NCBI GenBank assembly: GCA_013399875.1
Contig: VXAZ01007909.1
Span: forward strand, 88,735-152,734
Direction of reading: 5' to 3'
Length of the DNA: 64,000 nt
Source: Gymnorhina tibicen
Taxonomy: Eukaryota; Chordata; Aves; Passeriformes; Artamidae
Each line of letters opens with the position of its first letter. Position 1 is the first letter of the stretch. The position numbers and the translations under genes were made by a program. Below the pieces are notes generated by a model. That model did no database searches. It saw only the letters and a list, made by a program, of their open reading frames with translations, and had not been told where the DNA came from. Positions 39,801 through 54,279 of the stretch are shown in pieces.

Positions 39801-42800
39801 CCTGGCTGCCTCAGCCCTGTCATGCAGACAGAGGAGCTCTGGGCTTCCCTTGCAAACTCCCCTTGTCTCCCCAGGAGCAACCCTGTGGGGTGATGCTAAG
39901 GATGTCCAGGGAAAGCTGGCGCTGGTGGGCACATTGGACACAGAGCCGAGCCAGGGGCTGGCTCAGGGCCTGGCTCCCACAAGGGGTAATTGGAGTGCAG
40001 ATGCCTATCCCTTGCACCCTGTCATTCTGTTCTCCTGGACAGAGAGCGTTGCCATGGCCTTTCCCCATGCAGCTTCCAGCTGTCCAATTTGGGATAGGTG
40101 ACCTCACAACTGTCCTAATTTCTACATTTGCTACACAGGTATTCACACCGAAAATTGCTAGAAGGGTTCAGGAAATCAAAGGCCTTAGGGACGCTTTTGC
40201 GTAAAAGTGATGGAGAACAGAAGTTAATCCAAAATAGGCCTTGAACAGAGAAAGAAAAAGCAACCACCTGCTGTGGAAAGAAGGAGGTGAACAGAGAGAA
40301 GGAGAAGGGGCCACTTCAGACCTGGGCTGGAAAAGGGGGAAGTTGTTTCCCCAAATGGGAAACTTCACACTCTTGGCCAATGCTGGCACTTCCACCAGGA
40401 CCAGGAAAAAACATGGCTTCGGATATTAATGTCTTCATCTAGTTATAGGAGAAAAGCAAATATGCATACAGGCACAAAAAACCCTTTTCAGGCCAGAAAG
40501 ATGAGACATTCCCATGCCTGGAGGTGAGAGGAGGTGAGAACAGCACAAAGTAATAAATTCATACAACAACCGGGAACACTAGTGGAAGGTGCTAGCTCTT
40601 ATATAATGTAAAAGCACATCTCATTTTTTGCTGTTTAACTGTTTTCCACCACTGTCAGAAAAACTAAACTTGCCAAAAGGTGACAGTACCTAACAGACTA
40701 TTAATAGATACGGTGCACACCAACATTAGATCATTCTTTCTCTCCTCTTTCAAACTTAAATAAATGCAGGACATATTTAACTAGAACTGCCCAGTGAAAT
40801 CCATTGCAATGAGTACTTAGTTCTCTGTGTTGGCAATGTTACAGGTGCACACTTCTGGATCTGAATTGCACAGTCCTATGTTATGAATTTTTATATTAAT
40901 TATTTACAGAAAGGCTGTCAGTCTGATCATTGTAACATAAAGTAAAACACATTTTGTTGTCAAAACTGCCAGGAAAATTCATTCTGCAGTGTTTTTCCAA
41001 AGCTAAAAAATTGCAGTCTCATAAAGTTGTCCCACAGGATGGAAGCGACATGGGTCACAGCAGGAGTTTCCTCATCACATTAGGAGCAGCTTCCTGAGAG
41101 AATCAGACTCTCTTCCCATCATCCTTTTATTCTTTTTATACGGTTGGATTTCTCATTGGATATCAGAAACTCTTACATATTCATCAGTTTATTAGGCTGG
41201 CTCTTGGAGATGGTAATTTTAGACTGATTTTAAAAACTAGTTCAATTTTATGCTCTGTGGTGGTACTCCTGTGTTTATGATTAGACCAGTGCTTTACACT
41301 GGATTACAAACACAAGAGAGCTGGAAATATTTCTGATTCTGGATTTTAGCAAAAAAAAATTATACTTTGGATTACTTCTTGTCCCCTTCTGCTAGCATGC
41401 CAACATGAAAGAATGGGAGACGTGAAATCATCTTTGTGAACCTTGACTATTCATAAAATGCAGATTGCATGTTTCCATGCCCTGCTTTTGTCCAAACCAG
41501 TAGTATGAGACAGGCAACTCTTTGTTCTCCAAATGAGGCAGCAAAGTATTAAACATATTGAACATTTACCAGTTGCCTCTTTATTAGGATTTCCCCATGT
41601 CTTCCTGCACAAAGAAAGTTGAGCTATAGTAGACACATCCATTCATTCAGCTACAACCACTGTTTAATAACCTGTGATATAGTCATCAAACTCAGTTTAA
41701 GATTTTTATTATGTACTCAATGTAATTACCATATTCTGAGTAAGATGTCAAAACGTGGAGTTTCACTTACACATAACTAGTGAATACATTCTTTGCAAAA
41801 ACATGTGTTCTTAGGTGATTATTTATGGTTAAAAACACTCTAACACAGATATTGTCTTCCCTTTCTCAGGGAAGCTCAGCAATTACTGCTTTGTGAAAGA
41901 GTGGACAGACTTTTTTCAAGATCACCTGACAGCAGGCTGTTGGATTCTTATTTCACTGCATATGCAGGTGATGTAACCAGGAAAGGAAAGGTGAAATTTT
42001 GGCAAAGATCACAGGGGAACACCAGTACTCTTATAAAAAGTCCCATGGAGATTTTAAACAGAGACACATAGCACAGGGTAGATCTGGAATATCAGTGTTG
42101 GCCAATTCATGAAATTATATTTGGGACATTTTTAAAGCCCTTTCAAAAAGATTGCTATTTAGAAAATGTCAAAGAGTACTGTTTGCACAGAGGGACTTTC
42201 CACACAGTGCCATGCGAACAGAGGGCTTAGGGACAGACAGGAGATAGGTATTTCCAATCTGACTTAAAACATGACTAGTGTTACTTAGTACGACTTTTAA
42301 ATGAAGTTATAGCAAAATATTCTTGCAGAAAATATGCAAACAGAGGATTCTGACTTCACAAACTACTAGCACATAGGAACTTAGGAGAAAGGAAATAGGC
42401 CATACTTTTTGAAGACTTGTTTAAACAGTGCTTCATTAATTCTCTTCTTCAGCAGAGTACAGTGAATTTAACAGGAGTTAGAAAATGCCCTGGCTATAGA
42501 GACACAATGGAAGGAGACTGCCTGTTGGATTTTTTTAATTTGTAAGGATATGGATTTCTATAAATGCAGTTTATTACCATAATAATCACCAGGCAGATGG
42601 AGGGTTGGCCCTGCGTCCAGTATGACTTTGCTACAGATTCCAGTGGAAGCTGGATGGGCCCTTAACAGACTTTGCCACTGCCAGGTTAGTGTTAGTGTGA
42701 CTCCGTGCCTAGAGAAGTAAAATGAATTTTTACTATCTCTGTTGAAATGTAAGCTTCTTATCTGGCAGCTTACCGATACTTCTCCTGTACTGCTTTTCCA

Positions 42801-44302
42801 TTGTATAAAAGTTAAACCATTGCTCAAAGCTGGGTTATTGAATAATGCTGATATCCCATGCTAAGATAGCTGCCCTAAGATAAAAATCATCACAGACCAT
42901 AAGTGAGGGGTGGTAACAATCAGGAAGAAGGAAAGGAAGCCTGACAGGGCAGTTAAAAACTTGTGTATCTGATGCATAGTATGTCAAGAAGAGAGAGAAA
43001 CTGCAAAACACACTGTAGGAGTTCATATGGGTTGAGAAGAGGCCTTTAAGGAGTTGGTGTGAAATTCTTCCATTAGAATTAAGGCATCTGTTCTCAACTA
43101 GACTTTTCTTTTGTTTTCTGCAAATACTTACCCACAACATTAACAGAATTTAAGAACTTGGATATTAATGTCAAAAACACTTGTCATCAATCAAAGAGAA
43201 CAACTGAGTGGTACTGTGAATAGATTAATAATCTGGAACTACTTTTTCCATTGCAAGAAAGCAGATGGGAATCTGCATCATATTTTGAACTACAGAAAAT
43301 TGAATTTACCTCCCACTAGAAACATTTACTCAAATAATTCTGGGCTCTTCTCTACTTAAAAACAACTTTTGGGAGATAAGTTTCAGTAAGTTTATTCATC
43401 AAGTTTGTCCAGTGCAAGGAATCCATATTCGAAGTCTACAGAAGTCTGACTCCCCACATGAGTGCAGATTACCCACCAAAGTTAACAGTGTGCCAGGTTG
43501 TGGGCAGACTGCCTTCCCTGTCACTGTCCTGGCTGCCAGATAATATATCACCTCATAGGACTCTAGACTGTGTTGTGAAACCACCAGTTCCTCCTATTTA
43601 ATCTGCTCTTGCTTTGGCGAAGGGGTTGCCCAGGGTCTCATATTGTCTCTATCCTGCAGTGTATGTTTCATTTGTTTAAAATTGTGTTCTTTCTTGTCAG
43701 GGAGAGTTTTTCAGGGATCACCCATGCAGTATTAGGAGAGCTCTTCAGTTCTAACTCGTCAGTGCCAAGCCAGAGTCATACATATGATGACTTTGTACAG
43801 CCCTTAACTACAGGTTTTTTATGGGTTGAGCTTATAGAGGACTCACTGACCTTCGAGGCACACAGGAGAGTGGGTGAGATTTTATTTGCAGTTCATATCA
43901 ACAGGGTGATCTTCCCTCCTTCACCATTCTGGACCAAAAACCAAAAAAAGCATGACAATGAAAAAGTGGTTTTGTCTCTTGTCTTTACTTGATTTATCAA
44001 CTCATCAAGACCAGATCCCAAAAAGCTACTGAATCTACATTTCCTTTCTCCTAGCTAAGGTACAAGCAACTGCTTACAAAGAAAATCATGTTTCCAGAGA
44101 ACATGAGATGCAGAAGGTCAGACACAGGTAGTTTGGGGCAGAAGAACCAAGCAGAGTTAGCTGCAAACTGTGGAAAATACAGTCTCTGCCATGTAGCTGA
44201 CAGTTGTTCATTTTTTATCTCTGGTGACACTCTGGCGTGCAGTAACCTGGTTATTACCAGAGCCTGATGTTCTGCATGCAGTTTCTTATTATTAAATTAG
44301 TT
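39801..44302. other. intergenic DNA upstream of PLS3
   Basis: This is unremarkable AT-rich sequence beyond the CpG island. Frames are short and show no domain. No exon, RNA gene or repeat family was recognised. Confidence 0.65.
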
Positions 44303-44380
44303 TAGTTGAGGTGTTAGGGCATGGGTTGGACTCGATGATCTTGAAGGTCTCTTCCAACCTAGTGATTCTGTGATTCTGTG
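44303..44380 (+). mobile_element. CR1 LINE 3' end fragment
   Basis: The block reads GGTTGGACTCGATGATCTTG, then AAGGTCTCTTCCAACCT, and finishes with two tandem GATTCTGT units. This is the conserved 3' untranslated end of avian/reptilian CR1 elements, including the terminal octamer repeat. Only the last ~80 bp remain, as expected for 5'-truncated CR1 insertions. The element is oriented on the plus strand. Confidence 0.93.
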
Positions 44381-44894
44381 AAATCCTGGCAATATGCTCA
44401 CAGCTGGACAACATTACACTGGAATTGAGTTTTTATGAGGGTTTTGAAGGGGGAAAGGCCTGGTGGTTTGGCAAGATAGGAGTGGGTCAATACTTCATGC
44501 AGTTGGTTTTGCACTGGGGCAAGACTGGAGGCAGGAAGCAACATAGCTGCTTATGCAGGCAATTCTGCATGGTATTGAGAGCTTGGGATGGGATGAACAG
44601 GGACATATATAGGGGCTCCAAGGAGGAGTCTTGAGTGTACAGTGCTGACCTTCATGCTGGTCAGGCTTGCAGCAATGGCCTTTGCTTTCATTTTTCTCTC
44701 CACTCTGCCCTCCTTTGGCTCAACTCAAGTTAAAATGAGGTACACAGAGACTGCATGGCAGCTAATGAATTATATTCATCTGCTGCAGGCTGAGAGCTGG
44801 AGGCTGTGCTTGATAACTGAGGAAGTGTTCTTGCTGCTCAAGGGCACTTTTTCTTATGTTCCTAATACTTACTAATTTGCTCCTGTCTTCACCA
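44381..44894. other. spacer between two CR1 fragments
   Basis: About 500 bp without recognised features separate the two CR1 tails. Frames of 69 and 77 codons are present but show no CR1 protein or other domain. Confidence 0.55.
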
Positions 44895-45085
44895 AAAGAG
44901 TTGTCAAACACTGGAACAGGCTGCTCAGGGAAGTGGTTGAGTCACTATCCCTGGAGAGATTTAAAAGTCTTGTAGATGTGGCACTGAGGGACATGGTTTA
45001 GTTGTGGGCTTGGCAGTGCTGGGTTAACGGCTGGACCTGATGATCTTAAAAGTCTTTTACAACCTAAATTATACTATAATTCTAA
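44895..45085 (+). mobile_element. CR1 LINE 3' end fragment, older copy
   Basis: The sequence contains the CR1 3' hallmarks in order: GTTGTCAAACACTGGAACAG, GCTGCTCAGGGAAGTGGTTG, CTGGAGAGATTTAAAAG, GGACCTGATGATCTTAAAAG and a degraded CAACCTAA-(ATAATTCT) tail. These are the end of ORF2 and the 3' UTR. Substitutions are more numerous than in the copy at 44303-44380, suggesting greater age. It lies on the plus strand and is 5' truncated. Confidence 0.9.
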
Positions 45086-48000
45086 ATATTTTGGACTTTT
45101 TAGTCCTTTTAGTCTGTAACATATTTGTGAATATTTTGTTCTCATTTTCTCTGGACTTTCTCCTTGATTTTTCTTCTTTTTTTGCTGCTCTAACTTTTGC
45201 TTCCTCCTCCCTTTTACTCCTGCTGGCACAAAGTTCCTTCAGCTCCTACAAAACTCAGCCATCCCACAGCTTCCAAAATCTATGGTGAGCAGAAGCGAAG
45301 CAGGGCTGTCTACATTTCTGCAAGCCCAGGGCTTGGGAGATGGTGTGGATGTGAGCCAGTGCTAATAAATAGGGAACTATTAGTGAGTGCGTAAGGCAGG
45401 AAAATTGCAGAACAAGATAAGACTCACAGAATTCTCTCATGCTGATTTTGGATAAGGACAGTTACCCAGGGAAAAAAAAAATTACCCTTAAAAGCAATGC
45501 TCTCTCTCCAGCCGTGTGTGTGTTTGTGCAGGAGCTGTGCCATGTGTAACAGGAGCAGGACCCTGTGTGGAGGTGTAGCTGTGACACACTCACTCCCTTG
45601 CACCCTGCCTAGCACAGAAGTGGCTTCGCAGTCTCGCAGCCCAGGCTGTGGCTGTTCCCAGCTCTGAGGCCAGGCTGCACCACACCTGCCAAAGCAAACA
45701 CCCTATGTAGCTCCACTTGGGCCCAGGACACATGAAACCCAATGCAGTGGCCAGGACAAACTCAATGGAGCAGTTTCTTTAATAGGTCCAGCAACTGCAA
45801 GGCTTTGTTTCCTTCTCCCGTTCTCTGCAGAGCAGAGATCAGGCCACGTGCCTTGATCTGAGCAGATACAAAGAAGCTGCTTTGCCCTGAGTTGCGTCTC
45901 CAGGTAGCTGAGTGATGCTGGGACAGGGCTGATCCTGCTGATCAAAACCAGGAGGCTCTGGTGTGTACCAGCCTCCTCAGGATAGGTGAGTGCATGGACT
46001 GGTGCTGGTGCATCAGCCCACATTTACATATCCGTGCTTTGCATTCCCTAAACTTTATTGCCAAGGACACAGCAGGAAAGAGAGAACTGCCTGAAAATAA
46101 TGTGACTTTTGTGGTAATTGTGTGTGAGGTGGGGCAGAAAGCAAAGGAACTCCTTGCGATATACAAGAAGAACATAAGGAACTGCAGAGACAGGGCAAAC
46201 AAAAATCAGTCTAGGGTGGTTCAGGTTCATGTCATCCTGCTGTAGGATATGGGACAGACTAGCTACCCTCTCCAAGGCACTTCCAGCCTTATCTCCTGCT
46301 ACTGTCATTCCTGTTTGTTGCAGGAAAGCAAATTTTAGTGCTGGTCACACTGGGATTTCTCTCCTTTCCCATCCATCTGTGCAGGATCCCAAGCAGCACA
46401 GAGGGTATAGCCACAGTGCATGGAGCAGCTGCAAGCTGTGTGTACAATGGAGTTAACCTCATTTCCAGCCCCATAAGTGGTGTTTAGCTCCATCCCCCTG
46501 GCACAGGAGCATGGATCAGTCCTCCAGGCAGCAGTATGTGGAGTGTTGCATCCAGCTGGCAGCAATGCTTTCACCTTCCTGACCCCACCATTGTACTCCC
46601 TCTTCTTAGCTCTTGCTGTTCTAGTTTTTGCTGATCTAGATGTGTTAAAATTAATTTTTCTATTGGTGCCTGACTCTAGGCAAGGTTATTAGATAGCTGG
46701 GTCACTGCAGTCTGTGACTGTCAGCTGCTGAAATCATTTGCATTGGTCTGTGGGCTGGTAACCCACTAAATACCCACTTTTGATTACTAACCAGCATCAA
46801 AATTCCTGCAAGCTTCATTTTAAAAACAAGGAATATTTTATTCAAAGAGAACAAGAAAATGCATTTCCATGTTGTAAAATGATTTGCCTTCATGTGTCAA
46901 GAGCCCAGCTCAATTTCCCTCTGGTCTGCATTCTGGAATCATTACCACACTTATTTCCAGTAGTGCAGAAAGTCTTTTCCATATGCCTTCAGTTCAGCCA
47001 GTAGTCTGTAGCTAGTGTTTAATGTCTCCTAGGCAGGAGGAGACGAGGACAAATCAACATCTCTACTGTGATGACAAGGACCGCAGAAATATAAAACCTT
47101 TCTCCAAAAGCAGTCCCCATCTCTGAAAGCAAGCCCAGTCCTGAAGACAGTGCTTCAACCCCTCTGAGGAGTGTGCAGCCTTGTGACAGTCTGTGAAAGG
47201 AGCTCACAGAAAGCTTCTGTGTCCCAAAAAATCCTCTTTGGCTGGAGCAGCATTGTACCTTTATCCTGGTTGAGGGAAGAGGGCTCAGCAATGAAGAAGA
47301 TGCATAAAGATAAAAATTCATTTGGACAGATAATTTTTTCCGAGTTCATAACAAAACATGTTTTGCAAGGATATTTGCTTTCACGGCATTGAAGGACATT
47401 TGTGCCAAATGAGATGGGTGAGCAGAAATTTCATCTTCTGCATTCACATAATTTGCATCACAGGATTTTTAACTGGACACTGTCCTGACATTTCACATTC
47501 CAGCCCAAAAACAGTCTTCAGGTTTTGACCAATATGCTCTATTAAAAAAGTAATTTACTGGAAAAGGACAGTAAATAGCTCATAAAAAGTGTTTCTCAGC
47601 ATCACCTGCAGACAGGAATTCCTCCCAGGAGCTCCTCTTTCTCCCTTTGTTAGAGCTGATAGGGACGTGCTGGATCGAAGGGAATTCATAGCTGTGACAT
47701 GGCTTAAAAAACAGAAGAAAATAATATTCTTGTGGCAAAAAAAAAGGTTCTCTAGTGGGCTGGGCACAGGCAGAATTAGAAAACAGGCTGTGTCATCCTC
47801 AAGTAAGGGCATTCCATGTCCTCCTGCTTCTGCAGCAGGTACTGATGGTCTTTTTAAGGGTGGCAGATGAGAGCAGTGAGAGGCCCTCAAGTCCCATGTG
47901 TGGAGGATACCTGAAATATCCAGGCCCTGGCCATATTGTCCTGTACAGAAAGGACAAACTGGTTCTCAGAATGGCACTGTGGACCCCTGCTCTCAGCCAT

Positions 48001-51000
48001 ACCAAGCCAAGGATACTCCCCAAACCATCTGCCCCAGGCATTTTATCACCTCAGTGTTTAAGGACTGGGTCTCTACACCTCTTTTGGGTCCCTGCCTCAG
48101 CAGCCACTCTAGCAGAAGAGCCCAAAGCTCTATTTCTTTAAAAATGCAGCTTTTTGACAAGGAGTGTATTGTCCAAGACTTTTCCAAGGGCCACACTTGC
48201 AGGAGAGGTGGCCATGTGAAGCCCAGCTCATGTCCCCAGGAGCTGTTTTGCAGGGTGGTGTCTGCCGTTAGAGCTCTCCCAACCTCAGCACCTCCTGTGC
48301 TTCACATGGAGACAAAACAGGGTTAAGAGCTGCCAGCACCAAGTACCCCAGATAGACAAAGTAACATATATCTGTCCCACAGAGATCTCATCTTATTTTT
48401 GACTTGGCAGTGGGAAGAGTTTTGATCTCTTCCTGCTTTTTTGTTGTTGTTGTTATTTTAGCATTATCTGTCCTCACTTTTCATATTTCTGATGTTCCAT
48501 CCAGACCAACATCAACTGGTGTGACAGCTATGAATAAAAGGCTTTCTTCTAGAAGTAGGGCAAGCAACATTTGGCTTTAGTTTTAATTTTGTCCCCAACA
48601 CTTTTACAACTGACTTAGTTTTTGTGTTCACACATGTATCTCATAAGAAATTTGAGGATGAAGCACTGCCAAGGGCATTAACACATAAAACCATTTTTCA
48701 GCCACTAAATATCCCCTCCTGATCTGTGAAAAGAGTGTTTTTCCAATCATTATACACTTATGGTCTATCAAATTGGTACTGGAAGAAAATCTGAAGTAGC
48801 TTTCTCTGTCACATAGCTGCTAAGCGGCTCATATTTGCTTTATCTTTTGAAACACTGTTTTTGGTGGGGATGACATCAATACTGTCGGATGGTTTTGTCA
48901 GACCAGCTAGCCATGAAGGCAGCTCGAATAACCTGACCTTGTTTACAAGTGATAGTAAAGGTCTGTGTTCCCTGTGGATTTAATTTCTGTATTAATACAA
49001 CTACTTAAGGATTATCTTGAAAGAGCTATTTCACAAGGAGTTGGAAAGCACACATTATGAGAGGTCCTGATGGACTGCAGTTCTTCAAAAACTGCTCCAG
49101 CGTGGGTCCCTTCCTTGGGGTCAGTCCTTCAGGAAGAGGCTGCTCCAGGTGAATGATAGAAAGTGTGGAGTCAGGTCAAACTCAGCAAATCACCCCAAAT
49201 CCTGGGGAATACAAATTCTAACCACAGATTCAAGTGCAATATTTTAAAGCACAATCACTTGACACTTCTTTTTGAATGTGAGGTTTAACATTTAAAGGAA
49301 GCTGTAAGTGTTGAAAATCTCCAAGTTGATGCAAAACAAGTTCTTCATTTTCACTCCAGCTACAACTTATCTTTTTTCTGTTTTGTTTTGCTAGCCAAAC
49401 TCTGATTTTCCCATTCTGTAACTGGGAAAAAGAATCTAACTTTCCCACTGGGAACCAGCCTCAGAGACCTGGGAGCTAGATGATGTGCTGTGTAGCACAC
49501 GCTAAATAAAACCTTTGCCCTGCAATTCAAACAAGCCCGTAATGGTTTTATATCCCCAGCTGGGAGGAGGCATACATGCAGCTTTCTGGTGCATACACAG
49601 CTCCTCAGGTTTAAATGTCAGCTTGAGACCCTGGCATCTTCTTCTCATCATGGTAGTAATCTCCAAGTGAGCAAAACAGAATTATTAATTCTTCCCCTAT
49701 CAAGTCCCACCCTAGCTAACACCACCCAGCTGCTTAATCCTTACAGCCTCTGAGTTGAATATCCTTCTTGGCACAGCCCAACATTTTTCATTAAGACTTG
49801 CAATATTTTGCATGGTTTTTTTTAAATTTGAACTCTTCTTGAACAGTGCCACCTCCTTGAATCCACCAATGTGTGGCTACCTGCCACCTTTCACTCTTTA
49901 TTCACAGAGTATCTAGATAACTTGGAATAATGATGATCATGTCCCCTGGCCATGTGCCATCTAACAGAGTGGGTGCTGATCCACACATGTGGATTCTCAG
50001 AACCATGATTATGGAGGCAGTAGTGACATTACCGAGGGGTACAGGAGGGTGATGGGCTGTGAAAGGTCATGGCAACGCAAATCCATGTTTTCTGCAGACA
50101 AGCCCCTGGATGACATGTATGATGTGATCTGGGTGGCCTTTAATGACAGCTTTTCCTTCTGGACACGAATTTGCCAGGGGCTGACAGTGCCTCTGTCCCA
50201 AACTGCCCTCTGCAATTTGCCCTTCGCATCACGCACACTCTGCTTTATCAGCGTGGCCACTGCCTCCACCCCAGATCACTCAGTTCCCAAGCGAGCCCTC
50301 CTCCACAGTGGGAACTGCTGTGAAACCCTGGAGAGAAAAACTTTGATCTTTATCCGCATGAACATAAAGACTTCTTGGAGGCCACCTTTCCCCAGCTGCT
50401 CTGGCCAAGAGGAGCTGCAGCCATCACTGGCAGTTCTGGGCATGCCAAGGGAACGCTAACACATGGTGGGGGATTAGGATGACAACTGTTGGGACAACAG
50501 CTGGGTAGGCTGACCCTCGGTGCAGGCAGCTGCCTATGGTGTGGCCAGCCAGGGTGGCTTATGGAATCACCTGTTGCATGGGGTGCTGCTCCTCTCAGCA
50601 CTCTTGCACACCCACATGTGTACAAAACTGATTTTTCATTGCTATTATTAAAAGCATAATTTATTCATGCAAGAGTGTAGTACTTCCTCACTTGCTGTAT
50701 GAAAATCATGATTCAGATGGGGATAGTCCATACTACTGCTTGCACCTGCATCAACTTTCTCTTCCCTTTTCCTCACACAGTGCTCAGTGTGGAAGAAAAC
50801 AGGCAGTGGGAGAAGTCACACGTGATCAGTCCACGGCCTGTTTTAGCAGGATGGTTGAGACCAGAGGCTGCAGTTGTCTGTAAAGGACCACAAACAGAGA
50901 TCTACTCAACAGGGTCCCAGCTGTCAGCAGATCCTCCCCAGGATCTCCTTTACTGCTTCTCTGGCCTTGACCATGAAGTAGTTGATTTGAGCTGCTCCCT

Positions 51001-54000
51001 GCTTCCTCCAGCAGCCTGCTGTGAGTCCACAAGCTGCTGGGCAAACGCTCACTGTTTACTTTTTATTGCCTGTGCTATCTCTCTCCTGGCAGCACAATTA
51101 TCTGTCGTACGTATAATACACCAGCTTTCCTGTAAAACTGCCGGTGTTCATGGTTTTGTCAATGAGAACTCTTCCATGACATTTCTGTACCCTAAGGAGG
51201 CATTGGCAGGAGGATCAGGGATGGCAGTATTCCATGATGAGGGATTAAGAAGAAGAATTAGACAAGCCACCCATGCAGATGTTGAAACTTCCACACATCA
51301 GTCTGCTGGTCTGTATCTTTATACTACCACTTTTGGCTGTCCCTGATGAGCTGGAGAGAGACTTTAAGTGTGTGATAACCACCCACCCTAAAGCGAACAA
51401 TGTCAGGAATCCATTAAAGTGCAGAAAGCAAACCACAAAGCAAGGAACCATATTGTGTCACAATGTATCTCCAAAATGCCTTTCTGAGATCAAAATCCTC
51501 TGAATCCTGATGTCTTGCAAAGTGAGGATGCTTTCAGGAGTGAGAGTTGATCTGCAATATGGCAAGGGACACCCGTGCACCTGGGCATCTGCTGCATCGG
51601 TGCAGCAAGGCAGCCACCCACTCACTGGGGATGAGAGCTGGAGCTGCTCCCATGCTCACCACTGTTGGGAGGATGGGGATGGGGTCTCTTCCTCTGCTGC
51701 CCACCCAGTAGTCAGGCTCACAGAAGAGGTTCTCTGACTTAGCAAATGAGTAGGTGATATAAAACTCATGATAAGGGAGGACTGTGACCCCACCTGGCAC
51801 GCGAGTACTTACAAGAAAGGTATAAAGGGTAATGCAGGTCCATGGCCTTGGCTCTTCCCAAGGTGAGATGTGCAAGAAGACCTGCTAAGTTCAGACTGGC
51901 TCTTTTACAAGCAAAAAGAATCCACAAAAGGAAAGTATGAGTGTCCTTCTTTTCTCTTAAAAGAAACTTCAATGCTGGTATTCAGAGGGACCGCAGGTTT
52001 CCGCAGCTCCATCAGCCTGCTCTACCACAGCCCAATTTGCCCATGGGTCTCAGTGTGGCTGCCTCCACCACCACAGTGCTCAACATGCCTTTTCTCAGCT
52101 GGCAGAGGAGAAAATGTGCTGGAAAGCAGAGATAAAGGTTTCAAATTCAAAGAGCTCAAGGCAAATGAGAATGCCGGGGGAAAAACAAGAAATGTACTAA
52201 AGATGCACTTACTGTACCCTTGAGCGGGCACAGAGGACGGAGCATTTGTCAGCTCAGAGGTCAAAACAAACCAGAAAGAGAACATTTTTGGGTTAGCAAG
52301 ACAGGGAGGAGAAAAATATTTAATCTTGAGCAATCAGAAGCATTTCATTCAACCTGAACATTCCTGTGTTTCCTAACTATATTTAACTTCCCTTATACTT
52401 GGGGTTACTTGTAATGGAAAAAATGCATTTAAAAATCTTTTCCTGGAAATTCAAATAGTTACAGAGATCCTCAGGTGAGACAAAGGGAAAAACAGAAGAT
52501 GTTGAATCAAATGTGTTTTTCAGCTGCAGCTGTTGTCAAAATCTTGAGTACTTTCTCTACTCCACAAATGCCTTTGTGCACTCATTTTGTGAAGGAGAGG
52601 TGTGAGAACTACTCACAGGCAGCAGCTCCAGAACTATTCAGGTGAAGAAAAAAAATCGTTAAAGATTTTAAGAATACAGAGGCAGCTCAAGCCTGTACCT
52701 GTGCCCTAGTGTGCATGTGATGAAACAGGTTCCTGACCACCCTGAACTGATGGCATATTTGTTATTAACATAAAATCACCCATCTGCAAATAGCAGTGGG
52801 TGCCAGTTCATCAACCTTTGCACCTGGCAAGGACTCACATCCAGTAAGCCCCGTCTGGCTTAGTTTTTGGACTATCCAGTGCTGGAGGCAGCGATGAGAA
52901 AGCAGAGACTCCTTGCCATGGAGCAAGACAGGCTCAGCAGCTCAGAGGTTGTTGGTATCAGGAGGGATATGCGAAGCAGGGGAGCCTGGGGTTTTCGGCT
53001 TCTATGTTTTTTAGGGTAGGATGGTGCCAGACACCCCTTCTGGGGCCTAATCTCCTTTTGAGTGTTTATGTGGGGCTTGCCCTTTAGCACTTGCAAAGTG
53101 AGGGGCAGCTCAGCCTGAGGGCGGTGGTGCAGCTTGGGGCAAAGAGTGTGACACGACATGTAGCACCTGTCCCTTCCTTCTCTCTGGCACCTCCCAGCCT
53201 CTGGACTTTGTAGCAGTGTTTTCAGGTTCCTTGTATGGGAGCACTTGGAACTCACTGTACAATACTTTGCCCCCTGTTCTGAAAAAAAGATAGAATTTTT
53301 CCAACAGCTAAAGCATGAAGCAAAAAACTGAATTAAGAGGGATCTTTGGTTATTAAGAGTTTTGGAGAGCAGTTTTAGATTCATCAGTTGATTACTTAAG
53401 AGTATGGATGAGAAGAGTATGGGTGTGTACAGGACTCCAGCACAGCAGATCCTGGTACAAACAGGCTTTTTCTCTTTCCCTTCTCAGGAGCATCACCTCT
53501 GATAGCCATGCATCCTAAGGATCCTGGTGCCTGGTGGGGAACACTCAGGAAAAGTGTCCCACCCTGCACTGGCAGCTTGCAGAGTTAGCATCTACCCCCC
53601 ACAGCAAAGCTTCGTTCAGATGCATTAGAAAAGCAGTGTGAGCATTAGGAAAAAAGTATCCCTCAGTTAGTGCGGCAGTCTCAATTTGGACTTTACCTTG
53701 GACTGTATCCATTGCAGGGAAAAGGAAGTCAAGCCTTAAAATCAACTTCATAATGGCTTTTTGTATCAGGCGTTTTATCAGGTGTTATCAGGCGTATCAG
53801 AGGCGTTTTGATCCTGACAAGATTTTAAGTTACCATATGCTAAATGCCAGAAGTTCCTTGAACCATTATCTTTCAGTTTCAACAACACCATTCCATGGGA
53901 GGGCAAACTCCTGTACATGGTAGTGAGGTGACAGAGAAGAGAAATCACTTCTGTCTGTCCCCTCCGTCTGACACAATGATCCTGGGAGCACAACCCCTGG

Positions 54001-54274
54001 GCCAGCTCCCACTCAGTGGGGAGCTCCTACACCCCTTTACTGCTGCTGGACAGCTGGCCCTCAAAATCCAACACGTGCACAAACCTGTGACATAAGCCAA
54101 GCACTGCTACCCAGTTTCTCCCAGTGCAGCCTGAGAAGCTTTTCCTGCCATGTCCCTCCTTCACTCTTTAGAAGGCACCCTGTGATGACCATGGCTTCTA
54201 TTGTAAGCAAAGCATCTGATGCCCAAAACAATATGCATCTGCAGCTAAACAAGGATGCACTCTGTGCTGTTTAA
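45086..54274. other. intergenic DNA
   Basis: No gene was recognised. Frames of up to 215 codons occur (for example plus-strand 50699-51346), but they lack known domains and show no convincing splice pattern. Small features include a (GTT)n run at about 48441-48457 and a GT-rich run near 45514-45528. A degenerate TATCAGGCG repeat is listed separately. Confidence 0.55.
53763..53810. repeat. degenerate 9-12 bp tandem repeat (TATCAGGCG)
   Basis: The motif TATCAGGCG or a close variant occurs four times in 48 bp (TATCAGGCGTTT, TATCAGGTGT, TATCAGGCG, TATCAGAGGCG). It is a small minisatellite with indel-type variation. Confidence 0.8.
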
Positions 54275-54279
54275 GGTGG
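54275..54279. other. left target-site duplication GGTGG of solo LTR
   Basis: The pentamer GGTGG precedes the TGT terminus and is repeated exactly after the ACA terminus at 54758-54762. Confidence 0.8.

Noticed and set aside
49989..50459. 156-codon plus-strand frame and an 86-codon frame opposite it
   Set aside because: I considered a retroviral or gene remnant, but no motif could be matched on either strand.
50699..51346. 215-codon plus-strand frame
   Set aside because: No recognisable domain or homology, unremarkable codon use and no supporting splice or regulatory signals; likely chance.
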